Shown here one piece after another: positions 26,473 through 36,136 of a stretch of DNA of 64,000 bases. The position numbers and the translations under genes are program-made. This DNA is from Bradyrhizobium sp. JYMT SZCCT0180 (GTDB lineage Bacteria; Pseudomonadota; Alphaproteobacteria; Rhizobiales; Xanthobacteraceae), in contig NZ_JAFCLZ010000014.1 in NCBI RefSeq assembly GCF_018130165.1, positions 164,737 through 228,736 of the forward strand, read 5' to 3'. How positions within the stretch are numbered: position 1 is the first letter of the stretch; the number at the start of each line of letters is the position of its first letter. The notes below the pieces were generated by a model. It saw only the letters and a program-made list of their open reading frames with translations. It had not been told where the DNA came from and did not search any database.

Positions 26473-26892
26473 TCAGATATCGGCAATCCGGCAGACTTCT
26501 TCGTGAAACACGAGGTAGCGCTTCGGCGCGATCAGATGCGGCGTGTTCTCGCGCCACCATGCGGCGGCTTCGGGACTTGCTTTGGCGAGAATGCCGACGG
26601 CGGGCGCCGCCGCCACCGCATAGCCGGCGACGCGCTCGGCGCGTCCGCGGAGAATGGCTGCCCATTGCGCCGGCCACGACTGCGGTATGGACAGGACGCC
26701 GAAGGCCAGCATTTTGCGGTGCGCCGCATAGCGGATGACCGGCAGGTCGAGCCCGACCCATTTCTGGCGCACCCATAGCGGCGCCTCGCCGGGAGGGACG
26801 GCGACGATACGGACAGCCCAGTCGGGGTTTTTCATTACGTTTCTCACGGCATCTGCATCGACTTCGTGCAGGCCGGAGGGGATCGCGTTCAT
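26473..26892 (-). CDS. Hypothetical protein
   Basis: 139 residues starting MNAIPSGLHEVD at ATG 26892; a longer in-frame start falls in an interspersed repeat. The composition is that of a soluble globular protein with several tryptophans (PLWVRQKWVGLDLPV, WWRENTPHL). I do not recognise its family. It converges with the small membrane protein gene and is separated from the IclR gene by a repeat. Confidence 0.6.
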   Translation of the reverse strand: MNAIPSGLHEVDADAVRNVMKNPDWAVRIVAVPPGEAPLWVRQKWVGLDLPVIRYAAHRKMLAFGVLSIPQSWPAQWAAILRGRAERVAGYAVAAAPAVGILAKASPEAAAWWRENTPHLIAPKRYLVFHEEVCRIADI

Positions 26893-26924
26893 GGCAAGGG
26901 GCAGAAAAATTCCAGGTTTGCGGC

Positions 26925-27017
26925 CGTAGGGTGGGCAAAGCGAAGCGTGCCCACCAAATTCTATGTCGCGCAAAAGAGGGTGGGCACGGCGCGAAGAGCG
27001 CCTTTGCCCACCCTACG
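26925..27017. repeat. Interspersed inverted repeat (GTAGGGTGGGCAAAGCG family), copy 1
   Basis: Opens CGTAGGGTGGGCAAAGCG and closes CGCCTTTGCCCACCCTACG, with inner GCGTGCCCACC/GGTGGGCACGG arms. A second copy lies at 52302-52390. Confidence 0.9.
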
Positions 27018-27026
27018 CAGCAATGC

Positions 27027-27812
27027 TTACAACAGCATCGACTTGACCGACGCCGCGCCCTCTTTCAGCAGCGGCAGAAAACGCTCGACCATCTCGTTCG
27101 TCGAAACGCGGTCGACATGCGCGCCCATGTTGATGGCGCCGACGATCACGCCGTCGTAACGGCGCACCGGCACCGAGATCGAACGGAAATGCGGCTCGGC
27201 CTCGCGATCGGCCAGCGAATAGCCCTGTTCGCGATCGCCGCGCACGCAAGCGAGCAATCGTTTTGGATCGGTCACCGTGTGCGGTGTCATCGGCTCGCGC
27301 CGCATGGCGGCGAGCCGCGCGGCGAGATCGTCATCACCAAACTGGCCGAGCATGACGCGGCCGACCGAGGTGCAGAACGCCGGCAGGCGGTAGCCGATGT
27401 CGAGGCCGGCGGAGAACACCCGCGTCGGACTGCCGCGCGCGATGAACACGACCTCGTCGCCATCGAGCACCGCCAGCGAGCTTATTTCCTGAGCGGCCAG
27501 CGCGATCCGGTCGAGCACCGGTTGCAGCACCGTCACCACCTGGCTCGATTGCAGATAGGAGGCGGCCAAAGTCAGCACGCGCGGCGTCAGCGTAAACAGC
27601 TTGCCGTCCGACGTGACGAAGCCGCCATGCTCGAGCGTGAACAGGATGCGGCGGGCGGTGGCGCGCGGCAGATCGGCGGCGCGCGCCAGATCGCTCAAGG
27701 TCGCGGGGCCCCCGATCGTGCCGAACATCTGGAGCAGGCGGACGCCGCGGTCGAGGCTCTCGACGAAATCGGTGGCGCGCTCGTCGCCTTCGGCGCGTTT
27801 CAGCTTTGGCAT
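27027..27812 (-). CDS. IclR-family transcription regulator
   Basis: 261 residues. A winged-helix N-terminus (about 12-70, ATLSDLARAADLPRATARRILFTLE) is followed by the effector domain, with GRVMLG and the ISVPVRRYDG segment. It resembles the PcaR/PobR branch that controls aromatic-acid genes, acting as activator or repressor. ATG 27812 has GGAAGG a few bases upstream. It is divergent from the Rieske oxygenase gene, its likely target, with a palindrome between. Confidence 0.9.
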   Translation of the reverse strand: MPKLKRAEGDERATDFVESLDRGVRLLQMFGTIGGPATLSDLARAADLPRATARRILFTLEHGGFVTSDGKLFTLTPRVLTLAASYLQSSQVVTVLQPVLDRIALAAQEISSLAVLDGDEVVFIARGSPTRVFSAGLDIGYRLPAFCTSVGRVMLGQFGDDDLAARLAAMRREPMTPHTVTDPKRLLACVRGDREQGYSLADREAEPHFRSISVPVRRYDGVIVGAINMGAHVDRVSTNEMVERFLPLLKEGAASVKSMLL

Positions 27813-27873
27813 TGGCCCTTCCGATTGGAAGCGTTCAAAATTGTGCTTGCCGTCCTCTCCAGTCATGGCATAA

Positions 27874-27898
27874 TTCGCCCATTCGTTCAATAGGCGAA
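27874..27898. promoter_or_regulatory. Palindrome in the IclR-Rieske intergenic region
   Basis: TTCGCC-N13-GGCGAA, nested with GTTC-N7-GAAC, lying 32 bp before the 27930 start. Position suggests the operator of the divergent IclR regulator; not tested. Confidence 0.45.
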
Positions 27899-27929
27899 CA
27901 AACTGCCTCCGACGAAAGGGCTGACCGCC

Positions 27930-29288
27930 ATGATGAGCCAGGAAGCGAACGACCTGATCACCCGCACCGGGCCAAAAGATCCCTGCGGGAAATTGATGCG
28001 GATGTACTGGCAGCCGGCCGCATTGGTCGACGAACTGCAGGGGCCGCGGCCGGTCAAAGCCGTCAAGCTGCTCGGCGAAAACCTCGTGCTGTTCCGCGGC
28101 GAGAACGGCAGCTACGGCCTGATCGACCGCCATTGCGCCCATCGCGGCGCCGATCTCGCGTTCGGGCGGCTTGAGAATGGCGGCCTGCGCTGCGCGTTCC
28201 ATGGCTGGCTGTTCGACACATCGGGCCAGTGCATCGAGACGCCGGCGGAGCCGAAGGGCTCGAACTTGTGCAAGGGCATCAAGCAGCGCTCCTATCCCGT
28301 GGTCGAGAAGAGCGGCATCCTCTGGGCTTACCTCGGCGAGGGCGAGCCGCCGGCATTTCCGGAGATCGACTGCTTCATCGCACCCGACAGCCATACGTTT
28401 GCGTTCAAGGGCCACATCAATTGCAACTGGCTGCAGGCGCTCGAAGTCGGCATCGATCCGGCGCACGCCTCCTTCCTGCATCGCTTCTTCGAGGATGAGG
28501 ATACGTCCGCCAGTTACGGCAAGCAGTTCCGCGGCGCGTCCGCCGGATCAGACATGCCGATGACGAAAATCCTGCGCGAATACGACAACCCGATCATCAA
28601 TGTCGAGCACACCGAATACGGCCTGCGGCTGATCGCGCTGCGCGAGATCGACGAGGAGCGCACCCATGTGCGCGTCACCAACCAGCTGTTCCCGCACGGC
28701 TTCGTCATTCCCATGAGCCAGGAGATGACGATCACGCAGTGGCATGTGCCTGTCGATGACGAGAATTGCTACTGGTACGCGATCTTCACTTCCTACACGA
28801 CGCCGGTCGACAAGAAGAAGATGCGCGACCAGCGCCTCGAACTCTATGAGCTGCCCGACTACAAATCGCGCAAGAACAAGTCGAACGATTACGGCTTCGA
28901 TCCGCACGAACAGGCAACCGAGACCTATACCGGCATGGGCGCCGACATCAACGTGCACGACCAGTGGGCGGTGGAATCGATGGGCGCGATCCAGGATCGC
29001 ACCAACGAACATCTCGGCACCTCAGACAAGGCGATCGTGCAATATCGCCGCCTGCTGCGGCAGGAGATTGAAAAGGTCTCCGGCGGCGAGAAGCCGTTCA
29101 TGTTCCTCGACGCGTCCCGTGCGCGGAGCATCCAGGGGCCGGCCACCATGGACGGCATCGGGCCGACGAGGGGCTGGGAAATCTACTGGATGGAAGTCGA
29201 CGTCAAACGCCGCCGCGGCGCGCCATGGGCGGCGCCCGTGCCGGGTGAGATATCCGACAAGATCCGGCATCTGACGGCGGCTGAGTGA
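27930..29288 (+). CDS. Rieske aromatic oxygenase, phthalate 4,5-dioxygenase-like
   Basis: 452 residues. The Rieske [2Fe-2S] ligands are C69-x-H71 and C88-xx-H91, and the mononuclear iron site is D176-PAH179-ASFLH184. It belongs to the single-component alpha-type phthalate 4,5-dioxygenase/O-demethylase group, which needs a separate reductase; none is adjacent. The following gene is a glutamine-synthetase-like enzyme, and an IclR regulator is divergent. This pairing suggests a nitrogen-containing or modified aromatic substrate. Confidence 0.9.
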   Translation: MMSQEANDLITRTGPKDPCGKLMRMYWQPAALVDELQGPRPVKAVKLLGENLVLFRGENGSYGLIDRHCAHRGADLAFGRLENGGLRCAFHGWLFDTSGQCIETPAEPKGSNLCKGIKQRSYPVVEKSGILWAYLGEGEPPAFPEIDCFIAPDSHTFAFKGHINCNWLQALEVGIDPAHASFLHRFFEDEDTSASYGKQFRGASAGSDMPMTKILREYDNPIINVEHTEYGLRLIALREIDEERTHVRVTNQLFPHGFVIPMSQEMTITQWHVPVDDENCYWYAIFTSYTTPVDKKKMRDQRLELYELPDYKSRKNKSNDYGFDPHEQATETYTGMGADINVHDQWAVESMGAIQDRTNEHLGTSDKAIVQYRRLLRQEIEKVSGGEKPFMFLDASRARSIQGPATMDGIGPTRGWEIYWMEVDVKRRRGAPWAAPVPGEISDKIRHLTAAE

Positions 29289-29299
29289 TGGTGGTTCTG

Positions 29300-29377
29300 C
29301 GTCATTGCGAGCGAAGCGAAGCAATCCATGCTTGTGCTTGCCGAGACATGGATTGCTTCGCTTCGCTCGCAATGACG
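29300..29377. repeat. Interspersed inverted repeat (GTCATTGCGAGCG family), long form
   Basis: CGTCATTGCGAGCGAAGCGA opens and TCGCTTCGCTCGCAATGACG closes, with CAATCCATG/CATGGATTG inside. It lies between the Rieske and glutamine-synthetase-like genes and would form a stem in their message. A short relative is at 324-352. Confidence 0.9.
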
Positions 29378-29394
29378 ACTGAGGAGGCCACGCG

Positions 29395-30831
29395 TTGAGT
29401 TTCGTGGAGCGTCACGGCCTATGGTCGGCGGAGCAGAAGGAGGCGGCTAGCCGCCTGCGCCGCATTGTCGAAGAGCAAAAACTCGAAGTCATCCGGCTCT
29501 CGTTTCCGGACCAGCACGGCATCCTGCGCGGCAAGACGCTGGTCGCGAGCGAGGCGCTGGCCTCGCTGGAGAGCGGCTGCTTCATCACCACGACCATGCT
29601 CGCCAAGGACACCTCGCACCGCACGGTGTTTCCGGTGTTCACCTCCGGCGGCGGTTTTGGCATGCGCGAGATGGAAGGTGCCGCCGACGTCTTGATGGTC
29701 GCGGATCCCACCACGTTCCGCGTGCTGCCATGGGCGCCGACGACAGGCTGGCTATTGTGCGACATCCATTTCAGCGATGGCCGCCCGGTTCCGTTCGCCA
29801 CAAGGCATCTCTATCGCGGCGTGCTCGATCAGCTCGGCCAGCGCGGCTACGATTTTGTCGCGGGCCTCGAAGTCGAGTTTCACATCTTCAAGCTCGAAGA
29901 CGCAAAGATGGCGCCTGAGGATGCCGGGCAGCCGGGCCAGCCGCCTTCGGTGAGCCTGCTGTCGCACGGCTATCAATATCTGACCGAGCAGCGCTACGAC
30001 CAGATGGAGCCGGTGCTGGAAATCATCCGGCGCGACGTGCTGGCGCTCGGCCTGCCGCTGCGGTCGGTCGAGGTCGAGTTCGGCCCGAGCCAGTGCGAAT
30101 TCACCTTTGCGCCGACGAGCGGGCTGACGCCCGCCGACAACATGGTGCTGTTTCGCAGCGCCGTAAAACAGATCGCCCGGCGCCACGGCTATCACGCCAC
30201 CTTCATGTGCCGGCCCAAACTGCCGAACGTGTTCGCGTCCGGCTGGCATTTGCACCAATCGATCGTGTCGCGCACCAGCGGCGCGAACGCCTTCATGACC
30301 ACCGAAGGCGGCGAGGTGCTAAGCCCGTTTGCGCGCAACTATCTCGCGGGACTGCTGGCCCACGCCCGCGCCTCTGCCGTGTTCACGACGCCGACCATCA
30401 ACGGCTACAAGCGCTACCGCACGTATTCGCTGGCGCCGGATCGCGCGATCTGGGGCCGCGACAACCGCGGCGTCATGATCCGCGTGCTCGGCGGCCCCAA
30501 TGATGCCGCGACGCGCCTCGAAAACCGCATCGGCGAGCCCGCCGCCAATCCCTATCTCTACATGGCCTCGCAGATTCTCTCGGGCCTCGACGGCGTCGAC
30601 CGCAAGCTCGATCCCGGGCCGTCAGCCGACACGCCCTATGAGGCCAAGGCGGCGCTGCTGCCGAAGACGCTGCGCGAGGCGGTGTTCGCGCTCGACGACG
30701 ATCCGTTTTTCCGTCAAGCGTTCGGAAAGGAGTTCGTCGACTATTACGTCCACATCAAGAACGCCGAGATCGAGCGGTTCCAGGCCGAGGTGTCGGACTG
30801 GGAGCATCGCGAATATTTCGAGATGTTTTGA
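29395..30831 (+). CDS. Glutamine-synthetase-family ligase, copy 1
   Basis: 478 residues of the GlnA fold. Metal and nucleotide ligands appear as E159-x-E161 (GLEVEF), E226/E228 and Q233-x-E235 (EVEFGPSQCEF), and H285-x-H287 (GWHLHQS), followed by NRIGEPAANPYLY. It is diverged from housekeeping GlnA and resembles gamma-glutamyl ligases of amine metabolism (PuuA-like, or the aniline gamma-glutamylanilide synthases). The start is TTG 29395 with GGAGG seven bases upstream. It lies 106 bp beyond the Rieske gene. A paralogue with the same order of motifs is at 46985-48478. Confidence 0.85.
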   Translation: MSFVERHGLWSAEQKEAASRLRRIVEEQKLEVIRLSFPDQHGILRGKTLVASEALASLESGCFITTTMLAKDTSHRTVFPVFTSGGGFGMREMEGAADVLMVADPTTFRVLPWAPTTGWLLCDIHFSDGRPVPFATRHLYRGVLDQLGQRGYDFVAGLEVEFHIFKLEDAKMAPEDAGQPGQPPSVSLLSHGYQYLTEQRYDQMEPVLEIIRRDVLALGLPLRSVEVEFGPSQCEFTFAPTSGLTPADNMVLFRSAVKQIARRHGYHATFMCRPKLPNVFASGWHLHQSIVSRTSGANAFMTTEGGEVLSPFARNYLAGLLAHARASAVFTTPTINGYKRYRTYSLAPDRAIWGRDNRGVMIRVLGGPNDAATRLENRIGEPAANPYLYMASQILSGLDGVDRKLDPGPSADTPYEAKAALLPKTLREAVFALDDDPFFRQAFGKEFVDYYVHIKNAEIERFQAEVSDWEHREYFEMF

Positions 30832-30835
30832 TTTT

Positions 30836-30959
30836 GTCGTCCCGGCCTTGAGCCGGGACCCATACGCCGCGGCGGTTATTGCTTAAAAAGGATATCTGAC
30901 GCCGTCACTTTCACGGATGGGCCGCGGCGTATGGGCCCCGGCTCAAGGCCGGGGCGACG
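30836..30959. repeat. Interspersed inverted repeat (CGTCGTCCCGGC family), copy 3
   Basis: TGTCGTCCCGGCCTTGAGCC opens and GGCTCAAGGCCGGGGCGACG closes, with CCATACGCCGCGG/CCGCGGCGTATGG inside. It lies between the converging ligase and GH1 genes. Confidence 0.88.
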
Positions 30960-30980
30960 GAGAGAGGGCCACTAGCCCCC

Positions 30981-32444
30981 TCACACCACCGCGTTCTGCT
31001 TGATCACTTCCCGATAGAACGACGCACTCAGTTTCGCCGTACGGCGCTGGGTATTGAAGTCGACGTGATAGATGCCGAAGCGCTTCTGGTAGCCGTCCAT
31101 CCATTCGAAATTGTCGATCAGGCTCCACAGGAAGTAACCGGCCACCGGGACGCCTTCCGACGTCGCGCGCTGCAGATGGAACAGATAGTTGCGCAGATAC
31201 ATGACGCGGTCGACGTCATAGATGTTGCCGTCCGCGGCCGGCTGATCGGTCGACGACGTCCCGTTCTCGGTGATGTAGATGGACTTCACGCCCCAGATCT
31301 TCGCCGCGTGACGCGGCGCCCAGTACAGCGCCTCCGGACCGATCCTCAGCCAGGACGCATCCATATGCGGGAACGATGCCGGAAACGGCGCCAGCGTGTA
31401 GCCGCGCGAATTGTCCGCGGCCAGCACGTAATGGTCGGGCGTGTAGACGTTCAGCCCGACGAAATCGATCGGCGACGAAATGATCCTGAGATCGTCGGCG
31501 GTGTGTTTCGGGGCGTCGGCCTGCGCCAGATAGGCGTCGGTGAATTTTCCCTCGAGGATCGCGGTCAGATAGCCAGCATTGAGCTCGCGCACCGCGATCT
31601 CGGCGGCGCGGATATTCGCCGGCGTCTCGATCGCGGGGATGCAGTTGACCATGTTCTCGGCGAGGCCGATTTTGGTTCCAGCCTTGGCGTGTGCCCGGAT
31701 CGCCTGCACGGCAAGGCCGTGCCCAAGGGCGACGTGGTGACGAACCTGGTTCTGCTCGCCTTGCGACAGTTTCAAGCCCGGCGCGTCGAGGCCAAGGCCG
31801 TGGCCGAGATGAACCAGCCTCGAACATTCGTTGATCGTGAAGATATGCTTGACGCGGTCGCTCAGGCGCTCGGCGACATAGGCGGAATAATCCGCAAACG
31901 CTTTCGCGGTCTCGCGTGACATCCAGCCGCCGAAGCGGTCTTGCAGCGCTTGCGGCAGGTCCCAATGATACAGCGTGGCAAACGGCTCGATGCCGTTTGC
32001 CAGCAGCTCGTCGAGCAACCGGTTGTAGAAGTCGAGGCCCTTCGGATTGGGCGCACCTGTTCCTTCCGGGAAAACACGCGGCCACGCGATCGAGAAGCGG
32101 TAGGTCTTCGTCCCCAGCGCCTTCATCAATTGGACGTCGTCCTTGTAGCGATGATAGTGGTCGTCAGCGACGTCGCCAGTGCTGTGATCGGTAATTTTTC
32201 CGGGCGTGTGCGCAAAACGATCCCAGATCGACGGTCCTCGGCCGTCCTCGTTGACGGCGCCTTCGATCTGATAGGACGAGGTCGCGGTGCCCCATCGAAA
32301 ATCAGCCGGAAAGGCCGCGCTGGGTTTCTGGCCGCTGGAGCTGCTTTGTGCATCGGCTGACTTGACCGATCCCGTCGACAGGCCAAGCGCCGCCCATCCT
32401 GCAAGCTTGCCCAGACGGCGCCGGGAAAATCTGTTCGACCACAT
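30981..32444 (-). CDS. GH1 beta-glucosidase with Tat-like signal
   Basis: 487 residues. The N-terminus RFSRRRLGKLAGW has a twin-arginine-type signal, ending near ADAQSS (about 33). The GH1 body starts FRWGTATSSYQIEG. The acid/base segment is T-I-N205-E206-C207, with Cys where most members have Pro (NEP); the nucleophile segment ITENG with E393 is intact, so activity is likely. It would cleave beta-glucosides in the periplasm. It lies 38 bp after the GH17-like gene on the same strand, suggesting shared glucan metabolism. Confidence 0.9.
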   Translation of the reverse strand: MWSNRFSRRRLGKLAGWAALGLSTGSVKSADAQSSSSGQKPSAAFPADFRWGTATSSYQIEGAVNEDGRGPSIWDRFAHTPGKITDHSTGDVADDHYHRYKDDVQLMKALGTKTYRFSIAWPRVFPEGTGAPNPKGLDFYNRLLDELLANGIEPFATLYHWDLPQALQDRFGGWMSRETAKAFADYSAYVAERLSDRVKHIFTINECSRLVHLGHGLGLDAPGLKLSQGEQNQVRHHVALGHGLAVQAIRAHAKAGTKIGLAENMVNCIPAIETPANIRAAEIAVRELNAGYLTAILEGKFTDAYLAQADAPKHTADDLRIISSPIDFVGLNVYTPDHYVLAADNSRGYTLAPFPASFPHMDASWLRIGPEALYWAPRHAAKIWGVKSIYITENGTSSTDQPAADGNIYDVDRVMYLRNYLFHLQRATSEGVPVAGYFLWSLIDNFEWMDGYQKRFGIYHVDFNTQRRTAKLSASFYREVIKQNAVV

Positions 32445-32482
32445 GCGTTCGTTTCCGGACCAGAGCCCTGTTCAGCACACAG

Positions 32483-34294
32483 CTATTTATCGCATTCGAC
32501 CTTTGACGTTGCCGCAACGAAGCCGCCGGCGGTAGCGGCCGGCGGCTTTGGCGGCGGCAGGGAAGCGACGGCAACCGGTTGAACGGCGAGTTCTTGCTTG
32601 CGAAGCGTCTTCCGGAAGACGAACGGCATATTCGAGTGCGCGCTCCACACGGCAACAAAGCGCGTCGGCCACAGCGCGGCGCCAAACAGGACGAACGCCG
32701 CCGCCGTCCACAGCGACTGCCAGTTGTGAACACCCTCATTGAAAAAGAGGAAAAGCGCAGCCGCCACGAGCAGGCCCGCGAACACCGCCTCGGCGGTGAC
32801 GCCGTCGTCCGGCTTTTGGCGGCAGAGCAGCGCCACCGTCCAGAGCGGCACAGCCGCCATGGTCACGCTGGCGAACGGGAAATCCCGTGAACGCGGATCG
32901 AACACGAGGCCGAGCGCGACCTCTACGGTGATCAGCGTAGTGACCATCAGCACAACGCCCAGGACCAGCGCAGGCAATGATGTGGGCCAGCCCTCGCGCG
33001 GGCCAAGCAATTCCCGGAACGACGGCAACGGCCGTCCGGCCATCAACGCGTTGGCGCACAGCAGCGGCAGCGCGACGGCCGCGGTCAGAAGCCATCCCTG
33101 GTTCAGCTGACCGGCGACGCCATAGTTCTCATAGAAGGCCTTTTCGGCCGCCAACCCCAGCAGGATTCCGCCTGTCGTTGCACAAGCCGACACCGCCAGC
33201 CACGGCGCCAATGCTGTCGCCGTCCGTCGACGCCAGAGCGTCAACAATGCAACGGCAAAGACACAAATGCCGAAAGCAAGGCCGGCTCCCAGTTGCAGCT
33301 TCCAGAACGGATAATTGCTGACGGCCGCTCCGTGCGCGTGCTTGATCTGACGGCTGTCGCCATCGAGAAGGCCCCAATGGGCGCCGACCGTGCCTTCCCA
33401 CTGGCGCTTCCAGGACTCGTCGTAGGCCTCAAACACATTGACGCGGATTTTTTCGCGACTGGCCCGGTCGAGCAGTTCGGAAACGAAGCGGGCCTGATTG
33501 ATGCGAGACGGCAGCGAGACCTCCCGCATGCGTCCCTTGCTCGGCCAGCCCGCCTCCCCGATCAGGATTTCCTTGCCGGGAAACGCCTGCGCGACCTTGT
33601 GGTAGATATCGATGACATGTGCCGCCGCGTTTTCGGCCCGGATCGGCTCATCTTCCCAGAACGGCAACATGTGGACTGTGACGAAATCGACGTCGGCCGC
33701 CATCTCGCGGTAGCGCAGCCAGTAATCCCAGGAATCGGCGTAGGTTATCGGCGTCGTGATACGCGACCTGACCGAGCGGAGGATTTCGCGAAGGTCTTCC
33801 ACCGTCATTTCGCCCCGGAGCAGCACCTCGCTGCCGACGATGACTGACGTCACGGTCCCCTGATAATCCTTGGCCAGCGATACCGCGGTGTCGATCAGCG
33901 TTGCGTTCTTCACACGGTCGCGTCCGAGCCAGATGCCGAGGATGACTTTGATCCCGGCCTTCGACGCCAGCTGAGGCACCTTGTCGAGGCCGTTCTCGAC
34001 CGAGTAGGTGCGGATGCAGTTCGATATCCCGGCCAGCTGGCCGAGATCTTCCGCGATCTGCTCCGGGCTGATGATGATGTTGGAATTCCACGGCGTCTGC
34101 CCGCTCCGGAACGGCGCGTAGGACACGCAGTCGAGCTTCCTGGCGGGATCGATCAGCGCATGATCCAGCAGCACCGGGCTCGCCAGCCAGTACCACACCG
34201 CGGCGATCAGGCTCATCGAGACAAGAAACAGCGCCAGCGGCACGCCCTTGCGGGAGGCGATGGATCGGAACTCGACTGACGGATCGGTTGGCAT
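32483..34294 (-). CDS. GH17-domain glucan synthesis protein, NdvC-like
   Basis: 603 residues. An N-terminal membrane anchor (about 17-40) is followed by a GH17-like beta-glucanase/transglucosylase domain (about 55-325, with RTYSVENGLD, VIVGSEVLLRGE and LIGEAGWPSKG carrying the two likely catalytic Glu), then about eight C-terminal membrane segments. Bradyrhizobium NdvC, which adds beta-1,6 links to cyclic beta-glucan, has a comparable layout. ATG 34294 is preferred; TTG 34297 is possible. Confidence 0.8.
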   Translation of the reverse strand: MPTDPSVEFRSIASRKGVPLALFLVSMSLIAAVWYWLASPVLLDHALIDPARKLDCVSYAPFRSGQTPWNSNIIISPEQIAEDLGQLAGISNCIRTYSVENGLDKVPQLASKAGIKVILGIWLGRDRVKNATLIDTAVSLAKDYQGTVTSVIVGSEVLLRGEMTVEDLREILRSVRSRITTPITYADSWDYWLRYREMAADVDFVTVHMLPFWEDEPIRAENAAAHVIDIYHKVAQAFPGKEILIGEAGWPSKGRMREVSLPSRINQARFVSELLDRASREKIRVNVFEAYDESWKRQWEGTVGAHWGLLDGDSRQIKHAHGAAVSNYPFWKLQLGAGLAFGICVFAVALLTLWRRRTATALAPWLAVSACATTGGILLGLAAEKAFYENYGVAGQLNQGWLLTAAVALPLLCANALMAGRPLPSFRELLGPREGWPTSLPALVLGVVLMVTTLITVEVALGLVFDPRSRDFPFASVTMAAVPLWTVALLCRQKPDDGVTAEAVFAGLLVAAALFLFFNEGVHNWQSLWTAAAFVLFGAALWPTRFVAVWSAHSNMPFVFRKTLRKQELAVQPVAVASLPPPKPPAATAGGFVAATSKVECDK

Positions 34295-34545
34295 CAAGCA
34301 ATGCCTCGCGCATTCCTTTGAACGTCTGCCGCGGCGTCAATGATTGCGAAATGACGCTCCGGTCGCTGCGGGAAGGAATTGAACACACTACTGGACATAC
34401 TTTAGCCTGATGGCGGCCCGCCGGGGCTCGTTTTGTGGTTCAGCGCACACGGCCTGAACAGTTCGGGTTGTAGGGATGAGTATACCAGCGTTCTTCATCT
34501 TCCAACAATCCCGCCAGGCGATGGCTGGACTGCGCGCCTTCGGAC

Positions 34546-35457
34546 TCACGCCTTCGCTGCAAAATCCTTGCTAGCGATCGCCAATATCTCGGCGGCGTGA
34601 GAAACCGCGATGAAATGCCCGCCATCGGCGACTTCGTGCCACATCGCCCCAGGCATGCGCTCACCCAATGGCTTGTTCACTGCGTAGGGCACAAACGTAT
34701 CCGCGGTGCCCTGCCACAGATGGACCGGCCGATGGATGGCCGCTATGTCGAACGGCCATTGCTGGTAGAGCATCCGCGCGTCGGCCACGAGGCCTTCAGC
34801 GCCCTGGCGGAAACACTCGCGTCCGGACTCCGCCATGGTGTTCAACACTTGCGCATCGGCAAGTACGTCGAGATCGGCGGGACAACTCGCCTTCAGCAGC
34901 CCTTTCTTGTACTGCTCCGGAAACCGGGTCGCGGCGATATCGATCAACTCGTACATGAGCTGGAAGCCGGGCCGAAAATGCAATGCAAGGAAACCGCCCA
35001 TCGCGTCGGCCTGCGACAGATACTTGGCCGCCCAATTGGTCCCGAACGCGCCATAGGATCCGGGTGCGATGCTGCTGACATGAACCAGCTTTGCGGGATC
35101 GATATACGCTGCCGCCGCAAGCGCCCACGGGCCGCCTTCGGACCAACCGGTAACCGCGAAGCGATCAGCCTCAAGCGCGTTGGCAATTGCTTCCAGGTCG
35201 GCTGCCCAACCGGCGAATGTACGGTTTTGCTGAGGATCCGATTTGCCCTGGCCTGGACGGTCCACGCATACGAATCTCAAACCAAGATTGAGCGCATGAG
35301 TTGCGAAGACCTGTGCTTCGAGCCGACTGGAAGGCCCGCCATGATTGTGAATGACGAGCGGACCGTTGGGATCGCCGACCTGCAAGTAACAAAGTGACCG
35401 ACCGCCGACCTGCACGGTGCCTTCGGCAGCGCTCGTGGTCCCGTTTGAATTTGCCAT
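34546..35457 (-). CDS. Alpha/beta hydrolase
   Basis: 303 residues. The oxyanion region HNHGGPSSR, nucleophile elbow GWSEGG (Ser about 113), Asp in GTADTFVP and His in DGGHFIA make a full triad. ATG 35457 has GGAGGG four bases upstream. The preference for esters, lactones or haloalkanes cannot be read. It is 25 bp beyond a methyltransferase gene on the same strand. Confidence 0.85.
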   Translation of the reverse strand: MANSNGTTSAAEGTVQVGGRSLCYLQVGDPNGPLVIHNHGGPSSRLEAQVFATHALNLGLRFVCVDRPGQGKSDPQQNRTFAGWAADLEAIANALEADRFAVTGWSEGGPWALAAAAYIDPAKLVHVSSIAPGSYGAFGTNWAAKYLSQADAMGGFLALHFRPGFQLMYELIDIAATRFPEQYKKGLLKASCPADLDVLADAQVLNTMAESGRECFRQGAEGLVADARMLYQQWPFDIAAIHRPVHLWQGTADTFVPYAVNKPLGERMPGAMWHEVADGGHFIAVSHAAEILAIASKDFAAKA

Positions 35458-35482
35458 GCGCCCTCCGCAAAAAAGTCCAACC

Positions 35483-36091
35483 CTAGCCGGTTTCGATCTG
35501 CGCCAGCCAGACCGTATGACCGCCGCAGTCCGGATCTTCGATGACATGCGCCACCACGTCAAAACCGTTCGCGCTGAGCAGCGCGCGGTATTCGTCGGCG
35601 TCCAGGCTGGCATGATAGAGCGGCTCGCCCCTGTAGCTCCCGATCGCTTCGCCATGCGCCGGACCGCTCGTGAACATCAATGCCGCGCGCGGCGCAGCAT
35701 GCTGCCGGAAGATGGCAAACATCCGGCGCTGGTCATCCGGACAGAGGTGGAAGAAACTGTCCCACGCCAGCAGACCGTCGAAGCGCCGTGCGAGGGCGAG
35801 CGTGCGCATGTCGGCTATGTGCCACGCAAGATCCGGAAAAGACGCCGTGCACAGCGCAATCAGTTCTGGCGACGAATCCACACCGGTGACATGACATCCT
35901 TGCCGGGTGAGGTAACGGGCGATCGGTTCACCCGAACCGCAGCCGATGTCGAGCACGGCAGCTCCACCCGGCAGCCGGGCGCGAAACCGGTCGAGCCACG
36001 TGCGCTCCATCAGCCGGTTGCCGCGGTCCTGCGCCCAGGCGCGGCCGTGGCGTTGATAGAGTCCGATGATGCGGTCGGCGTCGGGGTTCAT
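35483..36091 (-). CDS. Class I SAM-dependent methyltransferase
   Basis: 202 residues. Motif I VLDIGCGSGEP (about 46-56), the following acidic GVDSSPE and the DSFFHL motif are typical of small-molecule methyltransferases of the Rossmann fold. The acceptor is unknown. It lies upstream of the hydrolase gene, perhaps in one operon. Confidence 0.87.
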   Translation of the reverse strand: MNPDADRIIGLYQRHGRAWAQDRGNRLMERTWLDRFRARLPGGAAVLDIGCGSGEPIARYLTRQGCHVTGVDSSPELIALCTASFPDLAWHIADMRTLALARRFDGLLAWDSFFHLCPDDQRRMFAIFRQHAAPRAALMFTSGPAHGEAIGSYRGEPLYHASLDADEYRALLSANGFDVVAHVIEDPDCGGHTVWLAQIETG

Positions 36092-36136
36092 GGTGTCGAC
36101 GTGGTATGGGCGTTGTGAACGCGTCAGTCTCTCAAC

